Made by a program: the position numbers and the translations under genes. The notes under the pieces are model-generated. The model was not told the origin of the DNA. It searched no databases and saw only the letters and a program-made list of their open reading frames with translations. DNA of 64,000 bases from Pseudoxanthomonas broegbernensis (GTDB lineage: Bacteria > Pseudomonadota > Gammaproteobacteria > Xanthomonadales > Xanthomonadaceae): positions 62,001-126,000 of the forward strand of contig NZ_JACHGU010000005.1 of NCBI RefSeq assembly GCF_014202435.1. Reading direction: 5' to 3'. Position 1 is the stretch's first letter; the number at the start of each line of letters is the position of its first letter. Below are positions 34,787 through 45,078 of this stretch, piece by piece.

Positions 34787-35413
34787 CTACGCGGCGGACC
34801 CGCCGCGATCGTCGCCGCCAGATGTGTTCGCCGGACGGGTGCCGCCACGTGCCATGCGACTGGCCAGCGCCCACGATGCGCCGGCCAGCACACCCACCTG
34901 GTGGGCGGAGGTCGCCACCGGCAGGCCCGCCACCATCCCTGGCGCCATGGCCTCCCACGCGAGTTTTACCCCCAGCAACGTCATGCAGGCCGCCGCCAGG
35001 GCGCCGCCACGCCGGACCAGCAGCCAAGCCACCCAGCCATGCAACAGGCCGGACAGGCCCGCATACCACTGCAGCCCCGGCGATGCCGCCAGCGTCCCCA
35101 AGGCGATGGCCGGCATCAACAGTGGCGAGGTCCACAGCAATGGCCCGAGCGCGCGCATCCGCGCCGCCAGCGGCAGCAGGATCGCCAGCGCGCCCAGGTT
35201 GACCAGGGCGTGGCGCGCATCCAGGTGCAGCAGGTGCCCGCTCCACAACCGCCAGACCTGGCCGGACAGGACCGCTTCGCGGTCCAGCACCAGCGCCTCG
35301 AACGCCACCGTCCAGCGCAGCCCGGCCCATGCGGCCAGCGCCGCGGCGAGGGTCAGCCCCGCGGCCGCAGCAGGAGCAATCCGGCCGCCGCCAACAGCAA
35401 GCCCAGTTCCCAT
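34787..35413 (-). CDS. rrtA: Rhombosortase (rhomboid-family intramembrane protease)
   Basis: A small rhomboid protease of up to 208 residues with about six membrane helices. The catalytic serine is Ser121 in YAGLSGLLHGW and the histidine is His171 in TSAHQVGVLAG; WRLWSGHLLHLDARHALVNL is the rhomboid L1-type region. Rhombosortases cleave GlyGly-CTERM tails of exported proteins. The gene directly upstream on the same strand ends in such a tail, and the two frames overlap by 61 bases if this ATG is used. The true start may be a little further in. Confidence 0.85.
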   Translation of the reverse strand: MGTGLAVGGGRIAPAAAAGLTLAAALAAWAGLRWTVAFEALVLDREAVLSGQVWRLWSGHLLHLDARHALVNLGALAILLPLAARMRALGPLLWTSPLLMPAIALGTLAASPGLQWYAGLSGLLHGWVAWLLVRRGGALAAACMTLLGVKLAWEAMAPGMVAGLPVATSAHQVGVLAGASWALASRMARGGTRPANTSGGDDRGGSAA

Positions 35414-36231
35414 GGCTGCACGCTCCCGCCGCCGCCCGAGCGGCCGCTCCAGTTCCGGCCCGAACGGCGGTCCACCAGCTTCACCTGGCCTTCCTCGCGC
35501 ACGCGCCGGCCGAAGTCGGCGATGGCCGTGTCCAGGTTGCCGACCATCTGCCCGACCGCGGCCTGGAAACCATCGCGCGCGAGCCGGTCGCGCACGTCGC
35601 CCGCACGGATCGCGGTGGAACCGGCGTCGCGCTGGTCCTGCCCGGGCGCACGCAGCAGCAGCGTGCGCGATTTCACGTCGAACACGGTGGTCTCGACGAA
35701 GGTGCTGACCTGGTTGCGCGTGGCCGGGACGGTGTAGGCGCCGATGATCGTCCAGTAGAGGAACGAGGCCGCCGTCTCGCCGCTGTTGGCGACCTGGTCG
35801 TAGGACACCAGCGCGACGATATCCAGGCCGTGCAGCCGCGCCACCTGCTCCAGGTTCTCGAATCCGCCGCGCGGGCGCAGGTAGGTCTCCGGCACGATCT
35901 CAATGCGCTCGATGAACGGCTGCGCCTTGAAGGCGTCGCGCACCTGCTCCAGCAGTGCCTGCCGATCGGCGGCGGTCAGGCCGGCCGGCGTGCGTGCGGA
36001 CGGCACGAACATCAGCCCCACCCTCGCCGGCAGCTTCACCTCCGGCGTGCCTTCTTGCGCCGGCTCGAACGCGGTGCCCGGTGGATACAGGTAGTCCACC
36101 ACGCTACTGGACACGCCCGAACGCGTGCCGTGCCCGGAATAGAACGAGGCGCAGCCGGCCAGTACCAGTGCCGCCAGCGCCAGCAGCCCGGCCCGCAGGG
36201 GCACGCGCGCCAGGTCTTCGATTCGCTTCAC
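35353..36231 (-). CDS. Rhombotarget lipoprotein with GlyGly-CTERM tail
   Basis: A 292-residue lipoprotein with signal ALVLAGCAS at its N-terminus and a C-terminal sorting signal: RSGGGG, a hydrophobic helix (WELGLLLAAAGLLLL) and RPRG at the end. This is the GlyGly-CTERM architecture recognised by rhombosortase, and the adjacent rrtA gene is its probable processing enzyme. The GTG at 36231 was chosen because it gives a 27-residue signal peptide; an ATG at 36291 would make it unusually long. The central domain (EVKLPARVGLMFVPSAR, VSYDQVANSGETAASFLYWT) has no known activity. Confidence 0.8.
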   Translation of the reverse strand: MKRIEDLARVPLRAGLLALAALVLAGCASFYSGHGTRSGVSSSVVDYLYPPGTAFEPAQEGTPEVKLPARVGLMFVPSARTPAGLTAADRQALLEQVRDAFKAQPFIERIEIVPETYLRPRGGFENLEQVARLHGLDIVALVSYDQVANSGETAASFLYWTIIGAYTVPATRNQVSTFVETTVFDVKSRTLLLRAPGQDQRDAGSTAIRAGDVRDRLARDGFQAAVGQMVGNLDTAIADFGRRVREEGQVKLVDRRSGRNWSGRSGGGGSVQPWELGLLLAAAGLLLLRPRG

Positions 36232-36343
36232 TTCCCTGTTCCCCGTGGCGCGCCGCACAGGCGGCGCATTGGCGCGAACTATAGCCTGCACCGCACGACG
36301 CCGGCACGCCTAGAATGCACCCTCCGCCCCGGGAGCCGACACC

Positions 36344-36781
36344 ATGAAGTACCTGCACGCGATGATCCGCGTCCACGACCTGGACAAGACCAGCCGCTTC
36401 TTCACCCATGGCCTGGGCCTGGTGCAGACCCGGCGCATGGACAACGAGGCGGGCCGCTTCACCCTCGTCTACTTCGGCGCGCCGGAGAACCCGGAAGCTG
36501 AGATCGAGCTCACCTGGAACTGGCCGCCGGCCGACGGCTCGGCGCCGGAAGACTACGGCAGCGCGCGCAACTTCGGCCATCTGGCCTTCGAGGTGGACGA
36601 CATCTACGCCCTCTGCGCGCACCTGCAGGCGCTGGGCGTGACCATCAACCGCCCGCCGCGCGACGGGCGCATGGCCTTCGTCCGCACCCCGGACCTGATC
36701 TCGATCGAACTGCTGCAGAAAGGCGGCGCGCTGGCACCGGCAGAGCCGTGGGCATCGATGCCCAATACCGGCCATTGGTGA
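36344..36781 (+). CDS. gloA: Lactoylglutathione lyase (glyoxalase I)-like
   Basis: A 145-residue VOC protein. The N-terminus MKYLHAMIRVHDLDKTSRFF with GLGLVQTRRMDNE, then EIELTWNW, FGHLAFEVDD and ISIELLQKGG place the four expected metal ligands (His5, and Glu, His, Glu further on). Glyoxalase I isomerises the methylglyoxal-glutathione hemithioacetal to S-lactoylglutathione. It is divergent from the rhombotarget gene. Confidence 0.85.
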   Translation: MKYLHAMIRVHDLDKTSRFFTHGLGLVQTRRMDNEAGRFTLVYFGAPENPEAEIELTWNWPPADGSAPEDYGSARNFGHLAFEVDDIYALCAHLQALGVTINRPPRDGRMAFVRTPDLISIELLQKGGALAPAEPWASMPNTGHW

Positions 36782-36860
36782 TCGCGGGCCGCGCCCTCCG
36801 CGGCATCGCCCCCGGGCAACCCGCCGCGGCTTCCCCGCCGCCCTGGCACGGCCGCCCTTG

Positions 36861-36954
36861 CCAGGAGCCGACTTCGGCCGGCGACGACATCCGCGGCCAC
36901 GGAACGGCCGGCGTGCCGGCATGGCGACACCGGCGGAGGCCGGTTCCTACAGGG
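36861..36954. repeat. Inverted pair of REP-like elements (copies 5 and 6)
   Basis: A forward copy (CCAGGAGCCGACTTCGGCCG, 36861-36880) and a reverse copy (ACCGGCGGAGGCCGGTTCCT, 36928-36947) face each other 48 bases apart. They fill most of the 237-base gap between convergent glyoxalase and trans-sulfuration genes. Confidence 0.65.
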
Positions 36955-37018
36955 AACAGGCAGCCGGCGCCTGGTGCGAGCGAGCGCGCCGACGCCGCAC
37001 CGGCACGAGGCCGCCCAC

Positions 37019-38146
37019 TCACCCCGCTTCCAGCGCCTGGGCCAGGTCGGCGACCAGGTCGCCGGCATGCTCCAGGCCCACGGACAGGCGCAGCAACCCC
37101 TCGGGCGTGGTCGACAGCGGGCCTTCGATCGAGGCGCGGTGCTCGACCAGCGATTCGGTCGAGCCCAGCGAGGTGGCGTTGGTGAACAGGCGCATGCGCG
37201 CGGCCACCGCCAGCGCCGCCTCGCGCCCGCCGGCCGCCTCGAACGAGAGCATGCCGCCGAACTGCCGCATCTGCCGCGCCGCCACCGCATGCTGCGGGTG
37301 GCCGGGCAGGCCCGGGTAGTGGACCTTCTCCACGCGCGCATGGCCGGCGAGGAACTCCGCCACCGCCTGCGCGTTGCGGCAGTGCCAGTCCATCCGCGCC
37401 GGCAGCGAGCGCACGCCGCGCAGGATCATCCACGCCGCGAACGGCGAGGCGGTGGCACCGGCCAGCAGGCGCAGGCCATGGCAGGCGGCGGCATGCTCGC
37501 CGTCGTCGCGGAAGGACAGCACCCCGCCCATCACGTCGCCGTGGCCGCCCAGATACTTGGTGGCCGAATGCATCACCACGTCCGCACCCAGCGCCAGCGG
37601 CTGCTGCAGCGTCGGCGGGGCAAAGGTGCCGTCCACCAGCAGGCGCGCGCCGGCGCCGTGGGCGATGCCGGCCAGGGCGGCGATGTCGCTGACCTTGAGC
37701 AGCGGGTTGGACGGCGTCTCGGCCCAGAGCAGGCGCGTTTCGGGCCGCAGCGCGGCGCGCACCGCGTCCAGGTCGGTGAAGTCGACGATGGTGCAGGCCA
37801 GACCCCAGCGCGGGAACCAGTCGCGGGCGATCACCCGGAACGAGAAGTAGCTGTCGTCGCACAGCAGCACGTGGCTGCCGGCCGGCAGCGCCTGCAGCGC
37901 GGTGGCCCCGGCGGCCATGCCGGTGGGGAACAGCAGCGCGCGCGCCGCGCCGTCCAGCGCCGCCAGCACCCGCTCGGTCTCGCGCTGGGTGGGGTTGTCG
38001 TAGCGCTGGTACAGGAAGCCGTGCGGCAACTGCACGTCGGGCGTGTGCTCGAAGGTGGTGGCCAGTTGCAGCGGCGGCGCAAGCGCGCCGCTGGACGGGT
38101 CGGGCGTGCTGCCGGCGCGGGCAGCGAGGGTTTCGATGCGGGTCAT
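37019..38146 (-). CDS. Cys/Met metabolism PLP-dependent enzyme (trans-sulfuration family)
   Basis: A 375-residue PLP enzyme of the cystathionine gamma-synthase / beta-lyase / O-succinylhomoserine sulfhydrylase family. Visible are YQRYDNPTQRETERVLAAL, ALLFPTGMAAG, WAETPSNPLLKV, the PLP-lysine block MHSATKYLGGHGDVMGG, and the C-terminal SLGSTESLVEHRAS. The exact reaction cannot be decided from sequence; cystathionine gamma-synthase-like is the best guess. It is divergent from the ArgD-like gene with a 261-base gap. The methionine at 38146 gives the family start. Confidence 0.85.
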   Translation of the reverse strand: MTRIETLAARAGSTPDPSSGALAPPLQLATTFEHTPDVQLPHGFLYQRYDNPTQRETERVLAALDGAARALLFPTGMAAGATALQALPAGSHVLLCDDSYFSFRVIARDWFPRWGLACTIVDFTDLDAVRAALRPETRLLWAETPSNPLLKVSDIAALAGIAHGAGARLLVDGTFAPPTLQQPLALGADVVMHSATKYLGGHGDVMGGVLSFRDDGEHAAACHGLRLLAGATASPFAAWMILRGVRSLPARMDWHCRNAQAVAEFLAGHARVEKVHYPGLPGHPQHAVAARQMRQFGGMLSFEAAGGREAALAVAARMRLFTNATSLGSTESLVEHRASIEGPLSTTPEGLLRLSVGLEHAGDLVADLAQALEAG

Positions 38147-38407
38147 GGGCGATACGGGCGCGAAGGACGGGGAGCCATGCATGCGGGCGGCCGCGGCACG
38201 GCGGCCTCCGATCTTACGCCGCATGGCGCCGATGTCCGCGCGGACGGCCCGGCCGCACCCGGCGATCGCGCGGGCCGGCGCGGGCGGCGAACCCATGCCG
38301 CGCGGCCAGCCCCGGGAAATCCGGCGACGATGGCGGGGGCGTGGATACCGGCCGATAATGCGGGCGCCGGCAGGTGCCGGCGACATCACCGGACATCTGC
38401 CCTCCTC

Positions 38408-39652
38408 ATGAACGCCACGACGCTGCCCGCCGGCGACACCGCCGCGCTGCTGGACCTGGGACGCAACTACTACCTGCCCGTCTACCGCCCGCGCGAACTG
38501 GTGCTGGAGCGAGGCCAGGGGTCGCGCCTGTGGGACAGCGCCGGCCGCGAGTACGTCGACCTGGCCGCCGGCATCGCAGTCTGCGGCCTGGGCCACAACG
38601 ACCCGGACCTGCACGCCGCACTGGTCGAGCAGGCCGGCAAGCTGTGGCACACCAGCAACGTCTTCTACAGCGAACCGCCGCTGCGCCTGGCCGAGGAACT
38701 GGTGGCCGCCAGCCGCTTCGCGCGGCGCGTGTTCCTGTGCAACTCCGGCACCGAGGCCAACGAGGTGGCGATCAAGCTGGTGCGCAAGTGGGCCGCCGCA
38801 CAGGGCCGCCCGCCGCAGCAGCGGGTGATCGTCACCTTCCGCGGCAGCTTCCACGGCCGCACCCTGGCTGCGGTCACCGCCACCGCCCAGCCCAAGTACC
38901 AGGAAGGCTACGAGCCGCTGCCCGGCGGCTTCCGCTACGTGGACTTCAACGACATCGTCCAGTTGGAGACGGCGATGGCCGCCGGCGACGTGGCCGCGGT
39001 GATGATCGAGCCGGTGCAGGGCGAAGGCGGCGTGATGCCGGCCGCCTCCGGCTTTCTGCGCCAGGTGCGCCTGTTGTGCGACCGCCACGGCGCGCTGCTG
39101 GTGCTGGACGAGATTCAGGCCGGCATGGGCCGCACCGGCACCCTGTTCGCGCATTGGCAGGACGAGGTGGTGCCGGACATCGTCACCCTGGCCAAGGCGC
39201 TGGGCGGCGGCTTCCCGGTCGGCGCGATGCTGGCCGGGCCAAAGGTGGCCGAGGCGATGCAGTTCGGCGCCCACGGCACCACCTTCGGCGGCAACCCGCT
39301 GGCCGCGGCGGTGGCGCGGGTGGCGCTGCGCAAGCTGGCCTCGCCGCAGGTCGCCGCCAACGTGACCCGGCAGTCGCAGGCATTGCGCGACGGCCTGGCC
39401 GCGATCGGCGCGGAGTTCGACCTGTTCGAGCAGGTGCGCGGCCGCGGCCTGATGCTGGGCGCGGTGCTCAAGCCGGCCTTCGCCGGGCGCGCCGGCGAAA
39501 TCCTCGACCACGCCGCCGCCCACGGCCTGCTGGCCCTGCAGGCCGGCCCGGACGTGCTGCGCCTGGTGCCGGCGCTGAACATCACCGACGCCGACGTGGC
39601 CGAGGGCCTGAAGCGGCTGCGCGCGGCGGCGGCCGCCTTCCTCGGCCGCTGA
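38408..39652 (+). CDS. argD: Acetylornithine / succinylornithine aminotransferase family
   Basis: A 414-residue class III PLP aminotransferase. Landmarks: YYLPVYRPRELVLERGQGSRLWD, AVCGLGHNDPDL, NSGTEANEVAIKL, FRGSFHGRTLAAV, LDEIQAGMGRTGTLFAH and the PLP lysine in TLAKALGGGFPVGA. It would transaminate N-acetylornithine in arginine synthesis, or N-succinylornithine in arginine breakdown. No other arginine genes lie nearby, so the paralogue choice is open. Confidence 0.85.
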   Translation: MNATTLPAGDTAALLDLGRNYYLPVYRPRELVLERGQGSRLWDSAGREYVDLAAGIAVCGLGHNDPDLHAALVEQAGKLWHTSNVFYSEPPLRLAEELVAASRFARRVFLCNSGTEANEVAIKLVRKWAAAQGRPPQQRVIVTFRGSFHGRTLAAVTATAQPKYQEGYEPLPGGFRYVDFNDIVQLETAMAAGDVAAVMIEPVQGEGGVMPAASGFLRQVRLLCDRHGALLVLDEIQAGMGRTGTLFAHWQDEVVPDIVTLAKALGGGFPVGAMLAGPKVAEAMQFGAHGTTFGGNPLAAAVARVALRKLASPQVAANVTRQSQALRDGLAAIGAEFDLFEQVRGRGLMLGAVLKPAFAGRAGEILDHAAAHGLLALQAGPDVLRLVPALNITDADVAEGLKRLRAAAAAFLGR

Positions 39653-39711
39653 AGCGGCGGCCGGCGGCGGCCTGTTCGCGCATCCTGGCGCGGCCATGCC
39701 GGCGCCGAGGC

Positions 39712-40335
39712 CTACGGTGGATGCACCAGCCCGTAGCGCTTGAGCACGCGGCCCAGGGCACGGGCGTCGGCAACACTGTCGGCCTGCAGGCCAGCCTTGC
39801 GCGCGCCCTGCACGTTGACGAACAGGTCGTCGACGAACAGCGTGCTCGCCGCATCCCAGCCCAACCGGTCCAGCGCGCGGCGGAACACCCGCGGGTCGGG
39901 CTTGCGCAGGCCCAACCGGCCGCTGCACAGCACCCGCCCTTCCAGGCGCGGATACAGGCTGCCCACGGCCTGCGGGATCGCCCGGGCCATCAGCACGCCG
40001 TTGTTGGTCAGCACGCCCAGCGCCAGCGCCGGGTCCAGTGCGGCGACGCGGGCCAGCGCGCGCGGGTCGGGGTCGGTGCCGGCAAGGCGTGCGGCCAGCC
40101 AGGCGGTTTCGTCGACCGGGGCGCCGATGCCCTCGCCCAGCGCGCGCAGGTAGTCGCCGGTGTCGACCTGGCCGGCGTCGTAGCGCGCCTCCAGCCCCGA
40201 CTCGAACAGCACCTCGCGCACGCGGGCGAACCCGGCGCCCGCATGCGCGGCCAGGTGGGCGATGCGCCGCTCGCGCCGGTAGCGAGCCAGCACGCCGTCG
40301 AAATCGAACAGCACCTGGCCGATGCGCGGCCTCAC
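39712..40335 (-). CDS. HAD-superfamily hydrolase
   Basis: A 207-residue haloacid dehalogenase-like phosphatase. Motif I is [12 protein letters not shown], motif II LTNNG, motif III lysine in LGLRKPDP, and motif [13 protein letters not shown]. The cap is a small helical insert after motif I. It starts with GTG overlapping the hemL stop (GTGA), so the genes are coupled. Substrate unknown. Confidence 0.85.
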   Translation of the reverse strand: MRPRIGQVLFDFDGVLARYRRERRIAHLAAHAGAGFARVREVLFESGLEARYDAGQVDTGDYLRALGEGIGAPVDETAWLAARLAGTDPDPRALARVAALDPALALGVLTNNGVLMARAIPQAVGSLYPRLEGRVLCSGRLGLRKPDPRVFRRALDRLGWDAASTLFVDDLFVNVQGARKAGLQADSVADARALGRVLKRYGLVHPP

Positions 40336-41624
40336 CCGGCGGCGGCGGCCTTGAAGGCTTCGCGGGCGGCCTCCAGGGTCGCGGCGATCACCGCATCGTC
40401 GTGGGCGCTGGACAGGAAGCCGGCCTCGTACGCCGACGGCGCCAGGAACACGCCGCGCTCGAGCATGGCATGGAAGAAGCGGTTGAACGCGCCGATGTCG
40501 CAGGCGGTGGCCTGGGCGTAGGTCTCCACCTTCTGCGCGGTGAAGAACAGGCCGAACATCGCGCCCACGCGGTTGGTGGTCGCCGCCACGCCGGCTTCGC
40601 GCGCGGCCGCCTCCAGACCTTCGCACAGCGATGCGGTGGCCGCGGCCAGGCGCGCGTGGAAGCCCGGCGCCTGGACCAGCTCCAGCATCGCCAGGCCGGC
40701 GGCCATCGCCACCGGGTTGCCGCTCAGGGTGCCGGCCTGGTAGATGGGCCCGGCCGGGGCGATCTGCCGCATCAGCTCGCGGCGGCCGCCATAGGCGCCC
40801 ACCGGCATGCCGCCGCCGATGATCTTGCCAAAGGTGGTCAGGTCCGGGACGATGCCGTAGTGCGCCTGCGCCCCGCCCAGCGCGACGCGGAAGCCGGTCA
40901 TCACTTCGTCGAAGATCAGCAGCGCGCCATGCTTCGTGCACAGCGCGCGCAGGTGCTGCAGGTAGCCCTCGCGCGGCGGGATGCAGTTGGCGTTGCCGAC
41001 CACCGGCTCGATGATGACCGCGGCGATCTCGTGGCCGATCTCGTCGAACAGCCCGGTCGCGCCCTCGAAGTCGTTGTAGCTCAGCGTGGTGGTCAGCTCG
41101 CTCAGGCCCGCGGGCACGCCCGGGGAGGTCGGCACGCCCAGGGTCAGCATGCCGCTGCCGGCCTTGACCAGGAACGAGTCGCCATGGCCGTGGTAGCAGC
41201 CCTCGAACTTGACGATGCGCTGGCGGCCGGTGGCGCCGCGCGCCAGCCGGATCGCCGACAGCGTGGCCTCGGTGCCGGAGTTGACCATGCGCACCATGTC
41301 GCACGAGGGCACCAGCTTGATGATCGTCTCGGCCATGGTCACCTCGGCCGGGCACGGCGCGCCGAAGGACAGGCCGTCGCCGATCGCGCGCGCCACCGCC
41401 TCGCGCACCGCCGGGTGGTTGTGGCCGGCGATCATCGGCCCCCAGGAGCCGACGTAGTCGATGTAGCGGTTGCCGTCCACGTCGTACAGGTACGGCCCGT
41501 CGGCGCGCTGGACGAAGAACGGCTCGCCGCCGACCGACTTGAACGCGCGCACCGGCGAATTGACCCCGCCCGGCAGCAACTGCTGCGCGCGGGTGAACAG
41601 GGCGTGGGAGCGGTCGTGGTTCAT
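40332..41624 (-). CDS. hemL: Glutamate-1-semialdehyde 2,1-aminomutase
   Basis: A 430-residue PLP enzyme that makes 5-aminolevulinate from glutamate-1-semialdehyde, the C5 route to tetrapyrroles. Diagnostic stretches: [20 protein letters not shown] at the start, [17 protein letters not shown], the gating loop [25 protein letters not shown], and the PLP lysine in [18 protein letters not shown]. The start MNHDRS at 41624 fits the family; an upstream ATG at 41687 would run into a repeat. It supplies precursors for siroheme and heme. Confidence 0.96.
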   Translation of the reverse strand: MNHDRSHALFTRAQQLLPGGVNSPVRAFKSVGGEPFFVQRADGPYLYDVDGNRYIDYVGSWGPMIAGHNHPAVREAVARAIGDGLSFGAPCPAEVTMAETIIKLVPSCDMVRMVNSGTEATLSAIRLARGATGRQRIVKFEGCYHGHGDSFLVKAGSGMLTLGVPTSPGVPAGLSELTTTLSYNDFEGATGLFDEIGHEIAAVIIEPVVGNANCIPPREGYLQHLRALCTKHGALLIFDEVMTGFRVALGGAQAHYGIVPDLTTFGKIIGGGMPVGAYGGRRELMRQIAPAGPIYQAGTLSGNPVAMAAGLAMLELVQAPGFHARLAAATASLCEGLEAAAREAGVAATTNRVGAMFGLFFTAQKVETYAQATACDIGAFNRFFHAMLERGVFLAPSAYEAGFLSSAHDDAVIAATLEAAREAFKAAAAG

Positions 41625-41655
41625 GAGGGCGTTCCAATGCTGCGGGGGATGACAT

Positions 41656-41747
41656 TGTAGGAGCCGGCTTCGGCCGGCGACCGCCAATGCGGGCGAGCCG
41701 AGTCTCCCTGCTGCGGATGCGGTCGCCGGCCGAAGCCGGCTGCTACG
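41656..41747. repeat. Inverted pair of REP-like elements (copies 7 and 8)
   Basis: The forward copy TGTAGGAGCCGGCTTCGGCC (41656-41675) is the best match to the family consensus. The reverse copy GGTCGCCGGCCGAAGCCGGC (41721-41740) follows 45 bases later. The pair sits between hemL and thiE; the reverse copy reaches into the last codons of thiE. Confidence 0.75.
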
Positions 41748-42453
41748 GGAAGCAGCGGTTGTAGGCGCGCACCGCCGCCACCGGATCGGGCGCGTCGAAC
41801 ACGCCGCCGATCACGGCGATGAGGTCGGCGCCGGCCGCCACCAGCGGCGCGGCGTTGCCCGGGGTGATGCCGCCGATGGCCACCCGCGGCACGCCCAGCG
41901 CCGCCGCCTCGCCCAGCAGCGACGCCGTGGCCCGGCGGGGGGTGAGCTTGGTGGCGGTGGGGAAGAATGCACCGAAGGCGACGTAGCCGGCGCCGGCGGC
42001 GACCGCGCGGCGGGCCAGTTCCAGGCTGTCGTGGCAGGACGCGCCGAGGATCGCGCCCGGCCCCAGGCGCGCGCGCGCGGCGGCGATGTCGCCGTCGTCC
42101 TCGCCCAGGTGCGCACCGGCGGCGCCCACCGCTTCCGCCAGCGCCGCGTCGTCGTTGACCAGCAGCGGCACGCCGGCACGCGCACACAGCGCCTGCAGGG
42201 CGGTGGCCTGTTCGCGGCGCAGCGCGGCGGCGGCGGTCTTGTTGCGGTACTGCAGCCAGGCCACGCCCTCGCCCAGCAACGGCGCGACCCGGGCCAGCAG
42301 GCGCGCGGTATCGGCCTCGTCGGGGGTGATGAGGTACAGGCCGCGGGGCGCGGGGCGGCGGGCGACCGCCTCCGCGCAAGCCGGGGCCTGCGAGGCGGCG
42401 CCTCGCCGGTCCGGGCCGGGCGGCGCGAGCGGCGTTTCCGTGATCGGCGTCAT
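41743..42453 (-). CDS. thiE: Thiamine-phosphate synthase
   Basis: A 236-residue TIM-barrel enzyme that joins HMP-PP and the thiazole phosphate into thiamine monophosphate. Motifs: [77 protein letters not shown] and [14 protein letters not shown]. It has an N-terminal extension of about 50 residues before GLYLITPDE. The thiC partner of the pathway is at 55354. Confidence 0.92.
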   Translation of the reverse strand: MTPITETPLAPPGPDRRGAASQAPACAEAVARRPAPRGLYLITPDEADTARLLARVAPLLGEGVAWLQYRNKTAAAALRREQATALQALCARAGVPLLVNDDAALAEAVGAAGAHLGEDDGDIAAARARLGPGAILGASCHDSLELARRAVAAGAGYVAFGAFFPTATKLTPRRATASLLGEAAALGVPRVAIGGITPGNAAPLVAAGADLIAVIGGVFDAPDPVAAVRAYNRCFP

Positions 42454-42528
42454 GGCGGGGATTTCCGGTGCGGAGGCGGCGGTGGGACAATGCGGCCCCG
42501 TGCTGCCGCCCGATGCCCGCATTATCCG

Positions 42529-42717
42529 ATGAGCGAACCCGACGCCACCACCTACCGCACCTGGATGTGCGTGGTCTGCGGCTTCATCTACCACGAGGCC
42601 GACGGCCTGCCGGAGGAAGGCATCGCCCCCGGCACGCGCTGGGAGGACATCCCGGACACCTGGACCTGCCCGGACTGCGGCGTGACCAAGGACGACTTCG
42701 AGATGGTCGAGCTGTAG
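42529..42717 (+). CDS. Rubredoxin
   Basis: A 62-residue iron protein with the two CxxC knuckles Cys14-x2-Cys17 ([10 protein letters not shown]) and Cys47-x2-Cys50 ([11 protein letters not shown]). The spacing and WEDIPDTW stretch are typical of one-iron rubredoxins, which carry single electrons. The partner enzyme is unknown. It is divergent from thiE. Confidence 0.93.
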   Translation: MSEPDATTYRTWMCVVCGFIYHEADGLPEEGIAPGTRWEDIPDTWTCPDCGVTKDDFEMVEL

Positions 42718-42998
42718 GCACGGTGGGCGCCGCGCGGCATCGGGCCGCCGGCGATCCGGTGCCGGGCCTGGCCTGGGCGCGGCTCTCGCCAGGAGGCCGC
42801 GTACCCCCGTGAGGGCCGGTTCGAAGGCGGCGCGGGCCGCGCCCCGGCCGGGGCCGATGCCGCGGGCCGCCGGCCATCCCCACCCGGGCGAGGCCCCCGC
42901 ACGGCCGGCCCCCCGCCGCCTGCGACCGGCCGAACCGGTCCTGTCCCGGCCGCCTGCGCTTAAGCCGGGCGCAGGGTGGCGCCTTCTATAATCCGCCG

Positions 42999-45005
42999 AT
43001 GAATTCCTCCTGGATGGAAACCACGCTGGCGTGGATCGGGGAGAACCCCGTCCTGGCAGGCGCGGCGATCTTCGCCATCGCGTTCTGCGATGCGCTGATC
43101 GTCGTCGGCACGATCGTGCCGGCCCTGCCGCTGCTGTTCGCCGTGGGCATGCTGATCGGCCTGGGCGAGATCTCCGGCCCGTACGCGGTGGCCTGCGCCA
43201 CCCTGGGCGCCTTCGCCGGCGATGCGGTCAGCTTCTGGGTCGGCCGGCGCTGGGGCACGCAACTGCGCGGCGTCTGGCCATTCCGCCGCTTCCCGCAACT
43301 GCTGGACCGCGGCGAGCTGCTGTTCCGGCGCAACGCCTTCAAGAGCATCCTCATCGCCCGCTACGTCGGCGCGATCCGCCCGTTCGTGCCGGCCATCGCC
43401 GGCATGGCGGGCATGCCGCTGCGCCGCTACGCGATGGCCAGCGGCGCGGCCTGCCTGTCCTGGGGCGTGCTGTTCCTGCTGCCGGGCTGGGTCCTGGGGC
43501 AGGCCTACGAGGCGGTGGCGGCGGTGGCCGGCCACCTGGCCACGGTGCTGGGCCTGATGCTGGCGGTGCTGGCGCTGGCGTGGGCGGCGGTGCTCTACAC
43601 CTACCGCTGGTTCGCCAACCATGCCGACACCCTGCTGGCACGGGCGCTGGACTGGTCGCGCCGGCACCCGGCGCTGGGCCGGCATTCGATCGCCGTGTTC
43701 GATCCGCGGCGCCGCGAATCGGTGTCGCTGGCGCTGCTGGCGGTGCTGCTGCTGGGCATCGGCTGGGCCTGGTTCGTACTGCTGCTGGTGGTGCTGGGGC
43801 ATGGCGAGCCGCTGGGCGCGGACCTGGCCGTGCACCAGTTGATGCTGGCCCTGCGCAACCCGCTGGCCGACTACCCCATGGCGGCACTGGCCTCGCTGGG
43901 CGACTGGCCGGTGCTGGCGCCGGCCTGCGTGCTGGTGCTGGTGTACTTCGTCTGGCGCCAGCGCTGGATGGCCGCCGCGCACTGGCTGGCGGCGCTGGCC
44001 TTCGGCCTGGTCCTGACCTGGCTGCTGGGCGCCACCGTGGACGTGGTGCGCCCGCCCGGCGCCAGCAGCGGCTTCGGCTTCCCGTCCATCGCGGTGACCA
44101 TGTGCACCATCGCGCTGGGGTTCTTCGCGGTGCTGATCGCGCGGGAGATGCCCGGCCGGGACCGGGTATGGCCGTACATGGTGTCCGGGCTGGCGGTGGC
44201 GGTGATCGGCTTCGCCCGCCTGTACCTGGGCGCGCACTGGCTCAGCGACGTCATCGGCGGGATGCTGCTGGGCATCGTCTGGCTGCTGGTGCTGGGCATC
44301 GCGTATCGCCGCCGGGTGAACCGCTCGTTCTGGGTCAAGCCGGTGTCCTGGCTGTTCTACGGCGCGCTGGTCGCGGCAGGGATGTGGTACGCGCCGCGCA
44401 ACGTGGAGGCCAAGCTGGCCAAGTTCGAACCGCCGCCGCCGGCGCCGGTGGCGCTGGACCTGCAGGCATGGTGGGAACGCGACTGGATGGCGCTGCCGGC
44501 GCGGCGCAACGAGTTCGACGACCAGTTGCGCTGGCCGCTGGACGTGCAGGTCGCCGGGCCGCTGGCGCCGCTGCGCGCCCGCCTGGAGGCGGACGGCTGG
44601 CAGGTGCAGCCGCAGGCCAAATGGGAGCAGGCGCTGAACCTGTTCGACACGGACGCCGAGCCGGGCCAGGTCCCGCTGCTGCCGGCCACGCTGGACGCGC
44701 GCACCGAGGCGCTGCTGATGGTCCGCGACGACGCCCTCTCCGGCCACCGCCATGCGTTGCGGCTGTGGCCCAGCCCGGTGCGGCTGCAGCCGGGCGATGC
44801 GCCGTTGTGGATCGGCACCGCGCAGACCCTGCACTTCTCCCAGCACCTGGGCCTGGTGGCGACCTGGCGGCCGCAGCGCGGCGCGGACCCGGCGCTGGAA
44901 CAGGTGCTGGCCTCGGTGCGCGACCTGCCGCATGCGGTGGCGCCGCATCCGGACTCGACCCTGCCGGTGCTGCGGGTACGCACCGGGCCGCCACCCGCGC
45001 CGTAG
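42999..45005 (+). CDS. DedA (VTT) - PAP2 phosphatase - LssY C-terminal fusion membrane protein
   Basis: A 668-residue inner-membrane protein. The first about 210 residues are a DedA/VTT domain ([48 protein letters not shown]). Residues about 250-440 are a PAP2-type phosphatase with [15 protein letters not shown] and [15 protein letters not shown] as motifs; the usual PSGH is altered to PSIA. A soluble LssY-like C-terminal domain follows ([25 protein letters not shown]). It probably handles lipid phosphates such as undecaprenyl pyrophosphate or phospholipids. The altered PAP2 motif makes activity uncertain. Confidence 0.85.
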   Translation: MNSSWMETTLAWIGENPVLAGAAIFAIAFCDALIVVGTIVPALPLLFAVGMLIGLGEISGPYAVACATLGAFAGDAVSFWVGRRWGTQLRGVWPFRRFPQLLDRGELLFRRNAFKSILIARYVGAIRPFVPAIAGMAGMPLRRYAMASGAACLSWGVLFLLPGWVLGQAYEAVAAVAGHLATVLGLMLAVLALAWAAVLYTYRWFANHADTLLARALDWSRRHPALGRHSIAVFDPRRRESVSLALLAVLLLGIGWAWFVLLLVVLGHGEPLGADLAVHQLMLALRNPLADYPMAALASLGDWPVLAPACVLVLVYFVWRQRWMAAAHWLAALAFGLVLTWLLGATVDVVRPPGASSGFGFPSIAVTMCTIALGFFAVLIAREMPGRDRVWPYMVSGLAVAVIGFARLYLGAHWLSDVIGGMLLGIVWLLVLGIAYRRRVNRSFWVKPVSWLFYGALVAAGMWYAPRNVEAKLAKFEPPPPAPVALDLQAWWERDWMALPARRNEFDDQLRWPLDVQVAGPLAPLRARLEADGWQVQPQAKWEQALNLFDTDAEPGQVPLLPATLDARTEALLMVRDDALSGHRHALRLWPSPVRLQPGDAPLWIGTAQTLHFSQHLGLVATWRPQRGADPALEQVLASVRDLPHAVAPHPDSTLPVLRVRTGPPPAP

Positions 45006-45078
45006 CGGCGCTCCTGGCGTGGCGGCTCCTTCCCGCGCCATCCCCCGCACCTTCGTAGAAGCCGACTAGATCGCGCGC

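Noticed and set aside
38147-39928. Minus-strand frame continuing upstream of the trans-sulfuration gene
   Set aside because: It lies opposite the argD-like gene and has no conserved sequence. The real start is 38146.
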